Both the position numbers and the translations under genes were made by a program. A DNA stretch of 64,000 nt from Caprimulgus europaeus. Taxonomy: Eukaryota; Chordata; Aves; Caprimulgiformes; Caprimulgidae. Location: contig OU015550.1 of assembly GCA_907165065.1 (NCBI GenBank), positions 4,499,501-4,563,500 on the forward strand, read 5' to 3'. Positions 25,770 to 38,200 of the stretch are shown here, piece by piece; within the stretch, counting starts at the first letter, position 1; each line of letters starts with the position of its first letter. Under the pieces are notes generated by a model. The model had not been told where the DNA came from. It saw only the letters and a program-made list of their open reading frames with translations, and searched no databases.

Positions 25770-28700
25770 CGCACGCAGCTGCGTTGGGAGCAGATAGAAA
25801 TGTCCAAAGCATCTGGGAAGACATCAAACATCTGAGGGTGAGGAAGCAGGGGCACCTCCCCGGGGTGTGGGAGCCGGGGATGGAGGTTATGCCTATCAGG
25901 GGAGACAATTCACACCCATTTATAATCCAGTGGAGGGAGGAGCAGCCGTGAGCAGGATAAAGCACCAGCCTTCACCTCTGGGGCTGCGGCTCCATCCATC
26001 CACCCCGCTGCTCCTGCTGAACGGAACGAGCCGATGCGTTCCCAGGGGCCAGAGCAGCCCCTGCCTGGCCAGGAGGATGGTGAGGGCTTCCCCACTGTGG
26101 AGAAGTGGACCCAGTTCCTAGGTGTGTGGCACATCCCAGCTGTGTGCCATCACTCCTGCTGCGAGTCACAGCGCCTCATGGGGTGACAAAGCTCCTCAGA
26201 CACACCGAGCCCCGGGATCATGCTCCAGCAGTGGGGATGCTCCTAAATCTGAGAGGCAGAGCCAGCTCCTTGTCCCATACAACCCCCAGGCTCATGGCAT
26301 GGGGACAGGCAGGTTCCCAGGGCCTCCACCAGCTCCAGCACCTTCCAGAGCAGGTGGGATCCAGCTCCTCCCACTCCAGAAAAAACTCTCTGGTCTCAAT
26401 TCTCCATTTCACCTCCAAAACAGGAGTGAAATGAGACCTTTTAAGATCTCCTGGGCAACGTCATGACCAAGGAAAGCCCTTGGGTGGGTGTCCAGGTAGT
26501 GTTTCAACACAACAAAATGCAGGATTTTCATCCCAGTTTAGAACTGGAGCTCCAGAAAGGGAAGCTGGTCTCAAAGGTCATTGAAAAATGAAACTGAAAC
26601 CCAGAGCATTTCATTCCTGAAGCCACACTCAACGCTGAGGAAACACCACCCGTCAACCCAAAACCCAGCGAAACCAATGCTTTGGAAGTGCTCACACCGA
26701 AAGCAGTACGATTTCCTCCCAAAACTGACCCCAAAATACATTTGCAGGCAATTCTCTTTGTTTTACCCAGTTTGCAGACAAAAAGCCAAACTCCAAAAGC
26801 TGAGGGACTGCACTCTGGGAGCCGACCAGTTGGTTTCCACAGGAGGTTTGGAGCTGGGTCTCCCCACCAGGAGCCATCACCAGCATTTCCCTGCACAGCA
26901 ATTGCTGCTGCAACGTGGGGACCTCCAGGGTCCAGACAGTTGATGACTTACAGCAAAATAAAACTGAGCAGCTGCCATCCCACACGCACCGAGCTGAGCA
27001 AACACCTCAAAACCAGCCAGTGCCACTCGCTTCCAACTTGCTGCCTTACGACAGGAGTTTCTTCCTCCTCAAGCCGGTGTCTCCTATTAATAGCAGAGCA
27101 AAGTCCAGTCCTGTCCAAGCTCTCTGGAGGAGGCCGGATGTGAAGCTGGCCAATGCCAAAGGCTCTTCCATCATCTTTCTACGTATTTCCACCCTTGGGA
27201 GGAAATCCTGCCCTGGGAAGGTGGGTTGGGTTTGGGACAGGGAAGCCCTTGTCTTGGGGCAGCCAAAGGAGGGAGCTCTGCAGAAGAACCACCCTGGTGG
27301 GAGCAGAGTCCACAATGGGGACAACGGAGGGGACAATGGGGGGGACAATGGGACATCCCATCCCAGCCAGGCGTGGGGCAGGAGGCAGGGTGGGTGGGGG
27401 ATATCAGAGCCCACCTTTGCAGCGAGGTGTGACAGCCACATGCTCGGCTGGCTGTACAGGAGATGCTGAACCTCACCCAGCACCTGCGAAGCGATGGGGA
27501 TGTGGGGAGGAGCACGGGTGGGACCCTTCCGCAAAGCCACCCACTGCTACATCCCCTCGGCGCTCCCACGCAGCAGCTCTGACAACATCGAGGCCGAGAC
27601 ACCCCACGCCCCCTCTGCTTCCCGGCACACACCCGCGGGCGGACTTTCCAAATCACTCAACCCTCACTGCTCCAGCACCCAGCACCCATCCCCAGGGCCA
27701 GGTTTTCTCGGTGCTGGGTGTCCCTGGAGGATGCTGGTGGTCAGGTTCACCCCAGCACGGCAGCTCTGGTACCCGGCTCCTATGCAAATCTCGGCTTCCT
27801 CTGTGGCAAGCACCCGGCGCGGCGTGGCTACTTCCGTGGACGTGCACCCAGCTGCACAGCACAGCAGCCTGCTGGCAGTGATCCTGCCTGTACAGCCTGC
27901 GTGGGGGCTTGGCTGGGCAAGGAGGGGCTGGAGCCCCATATATGCTCAGGACCACTGAGCACTGTAAAGCATCTCCCCAGCATCAGCGCATCCCGCTGCA
28001 TCAGCACCCAGGGGAGGAGTCCTGCTCGCACGGTAGAGCTGGGATGGGCTGGCAAGTGGCAGTGTGGCAGCGTGCCACCCTCCCTGCCATCCCTGCCCAC
28101 AGCCCTGAGGTCTGGATGAGCCCCCAGGGCTGGATTCTGCTGCTGTGATCACAGCTCTATCCATGCCACATGCTCCGCAGAGCTGTTCCCTGCTGCCACT
28201 GGGCTCTCTCTCAAACCCAGATGCTCCCACAGCTGAACTGGTGGGATGAACTGAGGACACACAGCAGTTGAGGTGCAACCCCCTGCCCACAGCACCCTGC
28301 TGGGGTGCAGGGGACCTGTCTGGCCCTATGCTGCACTCCCAGCCCCATCTGCAATAGGAAACAACTCAGGATTTACACGCTGTAAAGAGAGCCGCAGCTC
28401 AAGGACACACCACAGACACAGGCTGGACACACGCAGCTCCTCAGGAGCATCCCACACACAGGGGAACACCTCACCTGGGACAAGTCCATGGATGCTGCTG
28501 CTGCTGCTGCTACAAGCCCACGCAGCTCAGGACCACGGGAGCCCTGGCCTTGCACTATCTCTCCTGTCCCACAGCCCGGGGTGCTGGCGTGCACTGGCCG
28601 TGCACACATCCTTACTGACACAGGCAGAGCACCCATTGACACTGCAGCACCAAGGAGAGCTGGCACCAAGCTGCTGGGCTGGAAAAGCAGCTCCTTTGGC

Positions 28701-28884
28701 TCCTGGCAGCGGAGCGGATCCTCTCCCAGACCTCACTTCACTTGGTATTTAGCAGGGTGCTCCCATGGCGAGGTGGGGCAGGCGCTCGCCGGGGTGGTTA
28801 GCCCGGGAGAGCCGGGCGCCCCATTTGCCAGGCAGGTTTCACTCACCCCACAGCTCCCCGCTACCCCGTCCCTCCCACTCTGGC

Positions 28885-29060
28885 AGGAAAAAATTGATTT
28901 TTCTCTGATCACGCTGATGCTAGTTCACCCTGGGCCCAGATCCTGCGAGCAATTACATTCCTGCTTGGCCTTATACACAGAAATAGCTGTGGTTAAGTCA
29001 ATACATCTCCTTAGCTCAGGGGTAATAGCTCGCATTTCTCTGGAGTTTACTGTTAAACAC
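28885..29060. promoter_or_regulatory. Candidate conserved non-coding element in PIK3C2B intron 1
   Basis: An AT-richer, complex, non-repetitive block inside a GC-rich intron, with AGCAATTACATTCC and TCTCTGATCACGCTGATG. No coding signature. Called only from composition; conservation has not been tested. Confidence 0.3.
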
Positions 29061-29224
29061 GGGCATGAACATTTCTGCAAGTTCAGGGATCCAGAGCGTG
29101 GCAGGGCAGGAGCAGAGGGAGCATCGCAGCTGGCTGCAACACGCCCAGCATCCTCCAAAGTGCTTCTGCACCCTACCTAGAGCCCACACCAGGACTTGGT
29201 GGGACAAGCTGACTCTTTCCAGCC

Positions 29225-29330
29225 ACAGAATCAATCACAGAGTGTTAGGGATTAAAAGGGACCTCAAAAGATCATCTAGTCCAACTGCTCAGCCACACAC
29301 AAGCGCTGGCCTGTCCCCATCACCTCTGAC
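29225..29330 (-). mobile_element. CR1 LINE tail fragment
   Basis: On the minus strand: AGATGATCTTTTGAGGTCC, then text like TTAATCCCTAACACTCTGTG, matching the CR1 end also seen at 52790-52836. Only the last 70-100 bases are recognisable. Confidence 0.7.
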
Positions 29331-29859
29331 ATGATGGGAAAGAGCAGAACCCCCAGCCCAACCTCTCTACTTTATTGACGGGCAACTTTCCAATTTGACG
29401 GGGACCATTTCATTGTTCTGCTCATCAAAATAACTCAACTTTCCCCTCTCCACTCCCTGCTTGACGGTTCATTTCAAAACACCAGGTCCCCTCCCCTCTA
29501 CACACACCGAGTCCTGGGGGTGCAGCACCCGGGGACCCCCCACTCTACTCCAGCCCGGGGCTTTTGGGGTTTTCAGCCCTGGGAAAAAAAAACCAACAAA
29601 CAAACCAAAACAAATAAACAAAAAAAACCCCACACATAACGTTGGGCTGGAGCTTTGGGGCAGCGCTGGGGGAAGGACTCAGAGCAGCGCTGTCCGCGAC
29701 CTGGTGGAGCTCGCACATCTCCCAGGAGGTGAAATTATAGATATATAATTTTATATAATATAGATATATATGCATATATATATATTTTTTTTCCTTAAAG
29801 GGGGAAGACCCTGCACAAGCCGCCCATCAGGGGACCCATCCTGCTCCCACCACCCGTCC

Positions 29860-30080
29860 CCCTTGCCCCGGTTCCCCGCTCTCCCCCGGGGCTCAGCCCT
29901 ACCTGCTCCGAGCGGGTTGCGGTGGCGGCGGCGGGGGCCGCACCGCGGCGGCGGCGGCAGCGGGAGGAGAAGGAGGAGGAAGAGGAGGAGTAGGAGGGAG
30001 CACGGCGGTGGCGGACAATGGAAGGGCGCAGCGCAGCGCGGGGCCATCTCCCGGCCACCCGCCGCATTGCACGGAACCGG
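29860..30080 (-). promoter_or_regulatory. PIK3C2B: PIK3C2B CpG-island promoter and non-coding exon 1 (inferred)
   Basis: CpG-dense block with a GCC/CGG-rich core (29930-30000). On the minus strand a consensus donor CGGAGCAG|GTAGGG lies at 29903/29902, suiting a non-coding first exon spliced to the acceptor at 21693. Human PIK3C2B also starts with non-coding 5' sequence and a long first intron. The start site cannot be placed. Confidence 0.55.
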
Positions 30081-30870
30081 GGACCGCGATCCGGGCTGGG
30101 AGAGCTGCGGGTGCCAGCCTGTGGTTTGGGTTTAGCGGTGACAGCGTTGTCCCAACCTCCCTGGAGATCCCCAGGGGATGGGAGGATGGAGGGTGTTGTA
30201 GGATTCAGCACACTGTGCAGGGGGAAGCTAGGATTTGGGGGTCACCTGGTGTGGCTGGACACCCCCTCCCCACCCCAGTCTCCATCTCCCACCAGGTCCT
30301 GATGGACAAATGGTCCTAATTCCACCTGAATCCACCTGCAAACGCCCACGGGTGGCACCCACCTTCTGATGGGAATTGTCACCTGTGATGTGGGGGACAA
30401 TGAGGGTGTGGGGACAGTGGGGGTGTGGGTTGGCTGGAGAAATCCCACTAATTCAACCCCCCCCCCCATCCTGGGACGGATTATTTCCCATCCTTCTCAT
30501 CACACATTGCCTGACCCCGTTCAAAACACCCCACGTTCCTCCAGCGCTTCCCTCACAGCCCTATCCCACCTTCAGAGCTTTGCTGTGGGAAGGGGGGGGC
30601 AGAAGTGAGTGGACCCCCAGGACCCACAGTGGGGGTGATCCTCCTCCTTTGGGGCACCCCACACCTGACAGCCCACGCTGCACCCACTGTGAGAAGAAGG
30701 TGCAGGATCAGGTTTGTTTGTACCCAGACTCTGCCGTGACCGTGGCAGTGAGTGGCTGCTGGTGGGTGTCTGTGGGGATGGGGGCTGTAGTGGGGGGACA
30801 CAGGCGGGGGGGGCGGTAGTACAGACAGTGTGTAGCGGCATGTACAGGCAGAGGAAACTCGTTTCACAGA

Positions 30871-30943
30871 GCCCGGATAGCTCAGTCGGTAGAGCATCAG
30901 ACTTTTAATCTGAGGGTCCAGGGTTCAAGTCCCTGTTCGGGCG
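30871..30943 (+). tRNA. tRNA-Lys (anticodon UUU), copy 1
   Basis: A 73-nt cloverleaf: acceptor GCCCGGA pairs with TTCGGGC, discriminator G, D-arm with AGTCGGTAGA, anticodon loop CTTTTAA with TTT at 30904-30906, T-arm GGTTCAAGTCC serving as B box. No intron, no CCA. A T-run follows at 30950-30960 as Pol III terminator. It belongs to the tRNA-Lys3 isoacceptor type, which decodes AAA/AAG. Confidence 0.98.
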
Positions 30944-31333
30944 AATGCTCTTTTCTTTTTCCCTTCTCATCACTATTTTTTTTTAAATTATTATTATTAT
31001 TTTCTCCCCTCAAAAGCCTTTTACACCCTCGCTAGGAGCGGCTCTTCCCACTGGGGTGTCCCGGCTGTTCTCCTGCAGGTAGAGATATAAAAAAACCCCC
31101 AAAACAAAACAGTTTGGAATTGTCTTTTTCAACAGTGGAATTTTCTTTTTCTTTCTTAATCCGTTTGGTTTTAGTATGATGGGTTTTGGGGCTGTTTCTT
31201 TTTAATTTCTTTACCTCCGGGGGGGCAGCCGGGACCCCCCAATGGGAAGAGCCGCTCCTGGCGCGGGTGTAAAAGGCTTTTCAGGGGAAAAAAAATATTA
31301 ATAGAGTAAGGAGAAGGAAATATAAAAGTTCAC

Positions 31334-31406
31334 CGCCCGAACAGGGACTTGAACCCTGGACCCTCAGATTAAAAGTCTGATGCTCTACCGACTGAGCTAT
31401 CCGGGC
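31334..31406 (-). tRNA. tRNA-Lys (anticodon UUU), copy 2
   Basis: Reverse complement of copy 1 with no differences over 73 nt; anticodon, A box and B box intact. The 3' flank on the minus strand reads GTGAACTTTTATATT, giving a TTTT terminator. It converges on copy 1 with 390 bp between them. Confidence 0.98.
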
Positions 31407-31429
31407 TCTGAATAGCTCCCTTCCGGGCC

Positions 31430-32200
31430 GCTGTTATCACGGCACACCGGCGTGGAGAAGCGCTGCGCTGTGCACGTGGGGCTCGCACCGGGCTGGCGGG
31501 GGGCACCGGAGGGTTCGCACCGGGCCAGGGAGCGGGCGCAACCCTGCACCGGCCGGGCAGAGGCAGGCACGGGAGGGCTCGCACGGGTTGCGGGCGGGAG
31601 TGCAGCTCTGTACCTCATCAAGCGGTTCCGGCGTGGTGGGGGGGGGACTTGTACCGGGCTCGGTGGGGGGGATGCACCGGCCCGGGGCGGGGGACAACGC
31701 GTACTCCGTTTTACAGCTCGCTCCTCCACCGCGGAGAGGGGAGTGGGCGCGCTCCCTTCCCGGTAATCCCGTCCTCTCTAGCAGCACCTTCCGGTGCGCT
31801 CTATGGTGCGGCCCCGCTGGACCGGGCGCCCCTACGGAAGCACCCGCGCAGCCATGTTGCCTGCGAGGGGAAGTGGCGGCCCGGAGCCCCGCTAAGATGG
31901 TGGAGAGGAGCCCTCGGGGGGTGTAGGGGTGTCCCCCCCTCACCCCCTTCCCCCTGGCCCCGGGCTGCGGGGCGGCCTGCGGCCCATGGAGCAGCTCTAG
32001 GGTGAGCCCGCCGCGGGAGCGGGGAGGGCGGCGGAGGGGACGGGGGTGAAGGCGGCTGAGGAGCCAAGAGCGAGGGTGAGGGGATCCGGAGGTCCCGGGG
32101 CTCGGCAGGAAGCTGCCCCCCCCTCCCTATTTCCGCGGAAGCCGTGAGCGTTGGGTCCGCGGTACCGGGGCGGGGGGGGGCGGGACCCGAGCCTGGCTCT
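31430..32200 (+). promoter_or_regulatory. MDM4: CpG island and promoter region of MDM4
   Basis: CpG-dense from the second tRNA gene to just past MDM4 exon 1. GCCATGTTG and TAAGATGG near 31850-31900 resemble the YY1 sites often found at TATA-less starts. No TATA box seen. Confidence 0.6.
31830..32001 (+). other. MDM4: MDM4 non-coding exon 1 with three short uORFs (5' end approximate)
   Basis: A strong donor AGG|GTGAGC at 32001/32002 ends the exon. Three start-stop pairs lie in it: ATG 31854 to TAA 31895 (13 codons), ATG 31897 to TAG 31926 (9 codons) and ATG 31986 to TAG 32000 (4 codons). The human gene also has a non-coding first exon. Exon identity is inferred from position and donor. Confidence 0.6.
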
Positions 32201-35200
32201 GACACCGAGGGGTGTGCGTGTGCGTTCACAGCCCGAGCACCGGCTGCTGTGTCTTACCTTGGAAGCGTTTCTGCTTGAAAATTATCTTTATGGGCAGAGG
32301 AAAAAAACCAATCAAGTGTCAAATCCAAGTTCCAGACCTTCCCGTTTTTCTGGGAAAAAAAAAAAAAAAGATTAAAAAAATTATATATATATATATAAAT
32401 CGTGTTTCAGGAGCATCATCCCGCTGGCCAGAGCAGCCTTTGCTTAGTTGTGCTGGAAACACAGCAAGGGCTCTGTCTTCACAAAGTTACTCTGTTCTGA
32501 GCTGCTGCCCTTCAGAAACACGTTTCCAAACTTTTAAGTATTATTCTATTTATATTTCCTGCCGAACGCTTTTAAGAACATCTTCACTGTTGTCTGGCAG
32601 CCTCTGCTTTGCAGCGAGCTGATGCTTACACCATCTGTCCCGATAATCAAAGGAGATGCAACAAGTGTTTTTGCATTATTGCACCTTTTTCACAGCACAC
32701 TTTTTCCTTTTTAACCTTTTGCATCCCTCTTATCTGCAGCAGTGATAACTTTGGCAGCGTTTAGAATGAAAAATTCAGAGAACTGTGATGTGACCTGACC
32801 ACACAGCAGAGCTGACTGGGACTGTTTGTTGCTATTTGTCATCTTTCACACCATGATTTTAACCTTAAACCTTGTCAGTACTTTCCCAGGGTGAAACACA
32901 GTGAGGCTGTGCAGTTTTCACGCTTGGCAGTAGCTGCTCTTGCTTAGTGCAATATTAACAAGGAAATATTTTCAGGGTGGGGTTAATAACTCAAAGATCT
33001 GATGTCTAATGTTTCACAATTAGTGAACAGATGGACTTAAAATGTAAAATATGATCCCTAGTTTCTAGGCTGATCGGTTCTGACACGTCCTGTCTGGGGT
33101 CACACTGAATTTAGAGCTGTAAAGCTCACTGGGTTAAAAAAAAAAAACCTGAAGTAAACTTACAACTATCTCAGACTTAAATTTGACAGCAGCAGAGTTT
33201 AATAGATGCAAATTATGAATTTTTACAGATGCAACTCTTCTGGGAAGAAATATGTATTAAATGAAAAGCTGTTTTGAGTAGTTTAAGAATGATTCCTCTT
33301 TCCATGGAATCACCCATTTTCATTTTACATTCATGGTTTTAAAACCTGCCTTAAAGCAAGTAACTCAGAGAATTACTGTTTCCCTCTGACTGTGTGAAAC
33401 TTTAATGCAGAAACATAAGATGCAATAAGTGAGGTTGAAAAGGCCACTGAAATACACAGACAGTGCTGTGGCAAGAACCTGAACTTGTTTCTGCTCTGGT
33501 ATTTGTTCATTTAATGCTCTCCAGCAGCTCCATGGTCCTGCATTGCCAAGCAGGGCAGGGTTGACTCTTTCTGCCAGGTAGGTCAGGTGCCAAGCAGCAC
33601 CACCCTGCATTGTACCTACTGTGAGGAGACTGCACAGGAAAAGTGCTGATCAGAAAGGGTTAAAATTCATCTTTCCAGTGCCTGCTTCTTCAGAAGTGTG
33701 CTGTGGACTTTGTGTGGCAAACAGACACGAGCAGGACTGTGTATTTAGCAACTCTCTTGGGAGGAGAGCAAAAGCCCCCAGATGCCCAGCAATACACAGA
33801 CTCATAAATGAAACATGCAGCTAGCCCTGCTGAAAATGTGATTAAAATAAGGGCTTTTCTCATTTTTCACTGCTAAAAAAAAAAAAAGGTGATTATTAGC
33901 TTCAGTTTCATTTGTAAATTTCAAAGTACTTGGCTCAATGATTGGCTCTGTGATTCAGTGCTGAAGAGAAGGAAATTACAGCTAAGCTGTAGGTTGCTGT
34001 GACAGGAACCCTCAGCACTGTCACTTCAGGGTGTTTTATAGCCCTTACCTGGTGAAGCACCTTGTTTTCATGATCTAACTACTTCTTGCTCCATGGTTGA
34101 ATGCATTAAAATAGTGATATTGATTAGATCTTCCCTTAAGGAAATATTGGCTATTGGGAAATGCAACCCTGAGAAAAAGCCAATTTCATTTGTTAAATTA
34201 GAGGTAAATGGAAACAAGGATGTGTGTGGTGGGGTGTCAGTGCTGACTTAGGGAGATTTGCAGAGCTATTTGCCTTTTTAAATTTAAATGATGAGTTTTG
34301 TTTGTCCTCCTACTTCACATGTTTTGCAATAAAGTGTGTTGCATACCATTTGCATTTGTTAACTCCTCACATTTATCAAAGGTTGGCTAATTTTGATGCA
34401 TTATTGGCAGACCTCTGGGGAGCTGTGCAGTTTGTGGCAGATGGATGCTCTCAGCATCAAAACTCATGTCAGGTGAAATTCAGACTTTAAATATTGTTGG
34501 TATTAGAAGATGTGGATTTTACTCCAGAGCAGTTGCCAAAAAAGGAACTCTTTAAAATAAGTGTTTCAGCTAAATATTAAAAATAGTAGCCACAAATAAT
34601 GCATTAAAGGACTTTTCCACAGCGAATTGGGCTTTTTTCTAGATACTTTTCCTAGCAGAGGATATTTTTCTTGATTGAATACCAAGTCAGTATCAAAGCA
34701 ATGAATTGGAGCACTTAAATGAGTACAGGACAGCAAAATTTGAAGTCAAACAGTCAATAAAGTGTGAAATCTTTTAAATCATGCCATTCACATCCCAGTT
34801 TTCTCTCCTGCTGCTGCCACTTACCAGCCCAAAGCCCCCCAAAGACCCAGCCAACACTTGCAAAGTCTCATGGAGTAAAGTCCTGACAAGGCAGCACTTG
34901 TTGGGAGGTGGCAGCAGAAGGGCAGCTTTAATGTTTCCTTGTCTGGCATCGTGCAGCTCTCAAAGGAAAGGACATGTGTGAACTTGTTGGGAACGTGGTG
35001 ATGGGATCAGGTGAAATGTGTGACCCAGAGGAAGGTAGAAGGACTGTGAGAGCATTGATGGAGCCAAGGATGAAGTCAGGCAGGGCTTACAGGGAGGAGT
35101 TAATGGTGTTTCTGTCACAAGCCAGGTGAGATAGGTGGACAGAAGGACTTGCAGGCATGAAAACTCACAGGGATTCACACTGATAAGGGACAACCTAATT

Positions 35201-38200
35201 AGCTCTGACTCAATTGTCAGATTAGTGCTTGTTTAAAGCCTCCCCTCCAGGGCTGCTCTCTACACAATACTGTAGATGAGACTGCAAGTTTGTTTTCAGT
35301 GGAAATTTTGCTTTATTTGAAAGCAGAAAAAGGATGATGGTAACTGAGGACGAGACTGAAGTGAACTTGAATTAGAAGTTTAGCTTCAACCTTTCAGACA
35401 CTGCTATCAGGAACAGTCCATGCACTCCGTGCTTGCATTCTCTTCTGGGTCTGTTAAAATCTTTTGTCTTAAGCCTTTCCTTCTGCAAGCATCAAAACCT
35501 GTGGTCTGGTGGGGTTTTGATCTCTTAAGAGAAGGAACTTGTACTCACAGAACAGCCAGATGACTTGTTCCTCTAGTGTGCATGACCTTATAAAGTGTTC
35601 AAGTGGAAAAATTGGTTAGTTCATGACTTGTTTGTGATTCATTATTTCCTCCCAGACATGACTGTGGTCCAGTGTCATGTTCTTATAGATGTAGCTCCAG
35701 AGCTGTAGAGTGGGACAGCAATAAGTTCACTGGTGCTTCATTCAGTTCCTTGCAAGTTAGTTTAGATACTTACAGGGTTGTGAGGTGAAATATTTGACAT
35801 AAAATTGATGCCAAAATACAGTTTCAGGGGAAAGGTAAGTGGAGCTCACTGAGCAAGAAGCTTCTCAGTTCTCTAAGAATTCCCAGTATTTGCATTTCTG
35901 GCCAGCCTGTGCAGAGGGTGGCAACATAAGTGGGATTTTTCTGCCTTGGCAGGACAATGACTGGTGTCTGCCTCCATAAATCTTGTGGGTGTCTGCAGCT
36001 TAGACATGTTTTAGAGCTTGTGTGCTTGTGAAGATTCAGTTAGCATCCAGTAATCTCCAGATTAATTTCTAATTAAAGGAAGCTAGTATTACTAAGAATC
36101 AAACTTACTAAAAATACATTTTATCTGTAAAGACTGGAGGCAAGGCTGCCTTTGTCTAATAAAATCAGTATTGAAACAGTTAAAGTGATCTTTATTCAGC
36201 TCTCTTCACCCCAGGGTAGCAGAGCCCTTTTCCAGGAATGCAGGGTGGAGAGGAAATCCACTGCTTTCTCCCCCCCTTTTTATTTTAATCCCTTATTCAC
36301 ACCAACTCCAGCTCTTATCAGAAGCTGATGTATTTAGGGACTCCCTTTCCTGACTTGATGACTTGGAGCCCGTTGGTTTTTGAAAGAGCGACTCAGAGCA
36401 GGACAGGGAGCCCAGCCAGGCGGGGCAGAGCTCCTGGGGAGGTTTCCCAGGCGGCCAGAGCTCCTCTCCTGCACAAGGACCCTCAGACTCTTCCTGGCAG
36501 GATCAGAGGGATTACCTGGGAAACTGAGGCAGCAGCTGACCCATCCTAGGGATACTCCTTAGAGCTGAGAAGTTCAAGGTTGGTGAGTTTGATTGCAACT
36601 TGTACAAAGGACAGCACAGCTTGTAAAGGATCCTGTGGGCAGTTTGTGTTGCAGTGTGCTTGGCATTATCAGATAAAAACCTTAGTTAAAATTTAAGACA
36701 ATTAACATGGAAGTGGTTTTAGCTCTTGCAAGCAATTTATTTTGAGTTACTACCTAGCTCTGGTCATTATCAAATGTTATTTACCAAACTTGAACGTCTG
36801 ATGTGCTTTAACCAAGCTTTCCTAAATATTTAGAGATATGTTTGATCTTTAAGAATTATTTTGTTCCTGATAGTGCCTTACTTCAGAGAGGTGTAAGGCT
36901 GTAAGAACTTACAGAAGCCTTCAACAAAGTCACTAAATCCCTTTTAATAGATGGGGCAGAGGAGGGAATGGGGTTGAATCCTTACCCCTGGTCAGCAACT
37001 TGAATTGGTGCTGAAGCTCAGATTTCTGAGCTGAGGTTTCTGCACTTGCCTGACAAATAGATGTTCAGCCTGTTTTGTCTACATCTAAAATGTTTGGTTA
37101 CATTCCTCAGGCATAAGTCTGATTATTTTGCTAGTATTCACTTTTTTCATGTAGCTAATCACGCTGTCTCTCTTTATAACTAATGCAGTAATAACAAATT
37201 CATTTACTATAGCTGGAAAATTTTATGAACTGCAATTCAGATATTGCTTTGAAAGTTTTTTGGCTTCACACTTTCAAACCTAATTTAAACTACTACGTGG
37301 GTTAAAAGTTATCACTTCTTCCAGATTCCACACAGTCAAAAACTTTTGAGTCTCAGAGTTGCATTTACGTAGGCAAATCCAGGAGCCAGTCTTTACCTTT
37401 TTACTCATCTCATGCTCTACTTAAGTTTGCCAAAACAGCAGTTGCAGGGCTTGTTTCAGTGCTGCCTGCAGCAGTGCAGCCAGATTCACCTTGAAATAGA
37501 GATTTTATTGTAACTCCAGGGACACACAACAATTTTACAGGTATATTGGTCTGAGCTTTAGTGCTGAGTCTAAAGATCAAGATTTGAGTTCCTTCTCCAG
37601 CAGGTTCTGGTTACTTTTTTTTCCCCACTAGCTAGCTAATTTACACCATCCTTTCTCTTTAAATAATTTAAATATAAAGAAGTTTTCAGACCTGCTGTGT
37701 GGGGTAGATTAAACTGGGTTGTGCTGTGAACATGAGTCATTGCAGATCATTCTCCATATGAAGCTGTGCTCTTTGGGTGGACTCTGAAACTGATAGGGTT
37801 TGACACATTCAAATAGCTGCAGGACTTCCCCTTTTGTTCCTTTCCAGGAAAGGATCATTTCAGCTGCTCACCCAGTAATGCTGTTAAAACTGTTAATTTC
37901 TAGCCTTATCTAGTCATTTGGGATGAAGGTTTGCAGCAGCTTTAGCAGTTTTTCAGCTCTTGGAAAAGCAGATGGGGAATGTGTTAATCATTGCCATCAG
38001 CACTGACTGCTCCTCCTTTTGGGCAATCAAGGGGTTGCTGTCTCGTGAAGATTCCCATTGTGGTTGATTGTGACTCAACTTCTCTTTTTCCCCCCTCCCT
38101 CTGACTCAAGGATTTCACCAAGTTAAGAGTTTGCCAATGGCCTGGTGGAGGCTTGGCAGGTCCCCACTGTCCTCACCATGCTCTGCCACTCCTGGAGATG

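Larger units (their letters stand above)
21694..29902 (-). other. PIK3C2B: PIK3C2B first intron (8.2 kb, inferred)
   Basis: No coding exon was recognised between the first coding exon and the CpG island near 30 kb. It holds the GGGAA array (24807-25095), a TCCC-rich run (25722-25769), a 20-bp tandem repeat near 22795-22840, an AT-rich island (28885-29060), a CR1 tail (29225) and an AT-rich low-complexity block (29736-29800). Confidence 0.6.
30871..31406. repeat. Imperfect palindrome with tRNA-Lys genes at both ends
   Basis: The similarity of the two arms extends beyond the tRNA genes through their 3' flanks. Sequence 31007-31073 (containing AAAAGCCTTTTACACC and GGAGCGGCTCTTCCCA) is matched in inverted orientation by 31225-31290, and weaker similarity (GGTAGAGATA and CCCCAAAAC) continues nearly to the centre at about 31140. 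Confidence 0.92.

Noticed and set aside
30714-30908. A frame ending SPDSSVGRASDF, and its twin at 31369-31584
   Set aside because: The shared ending is a translation of the tRNA-Lys gene.
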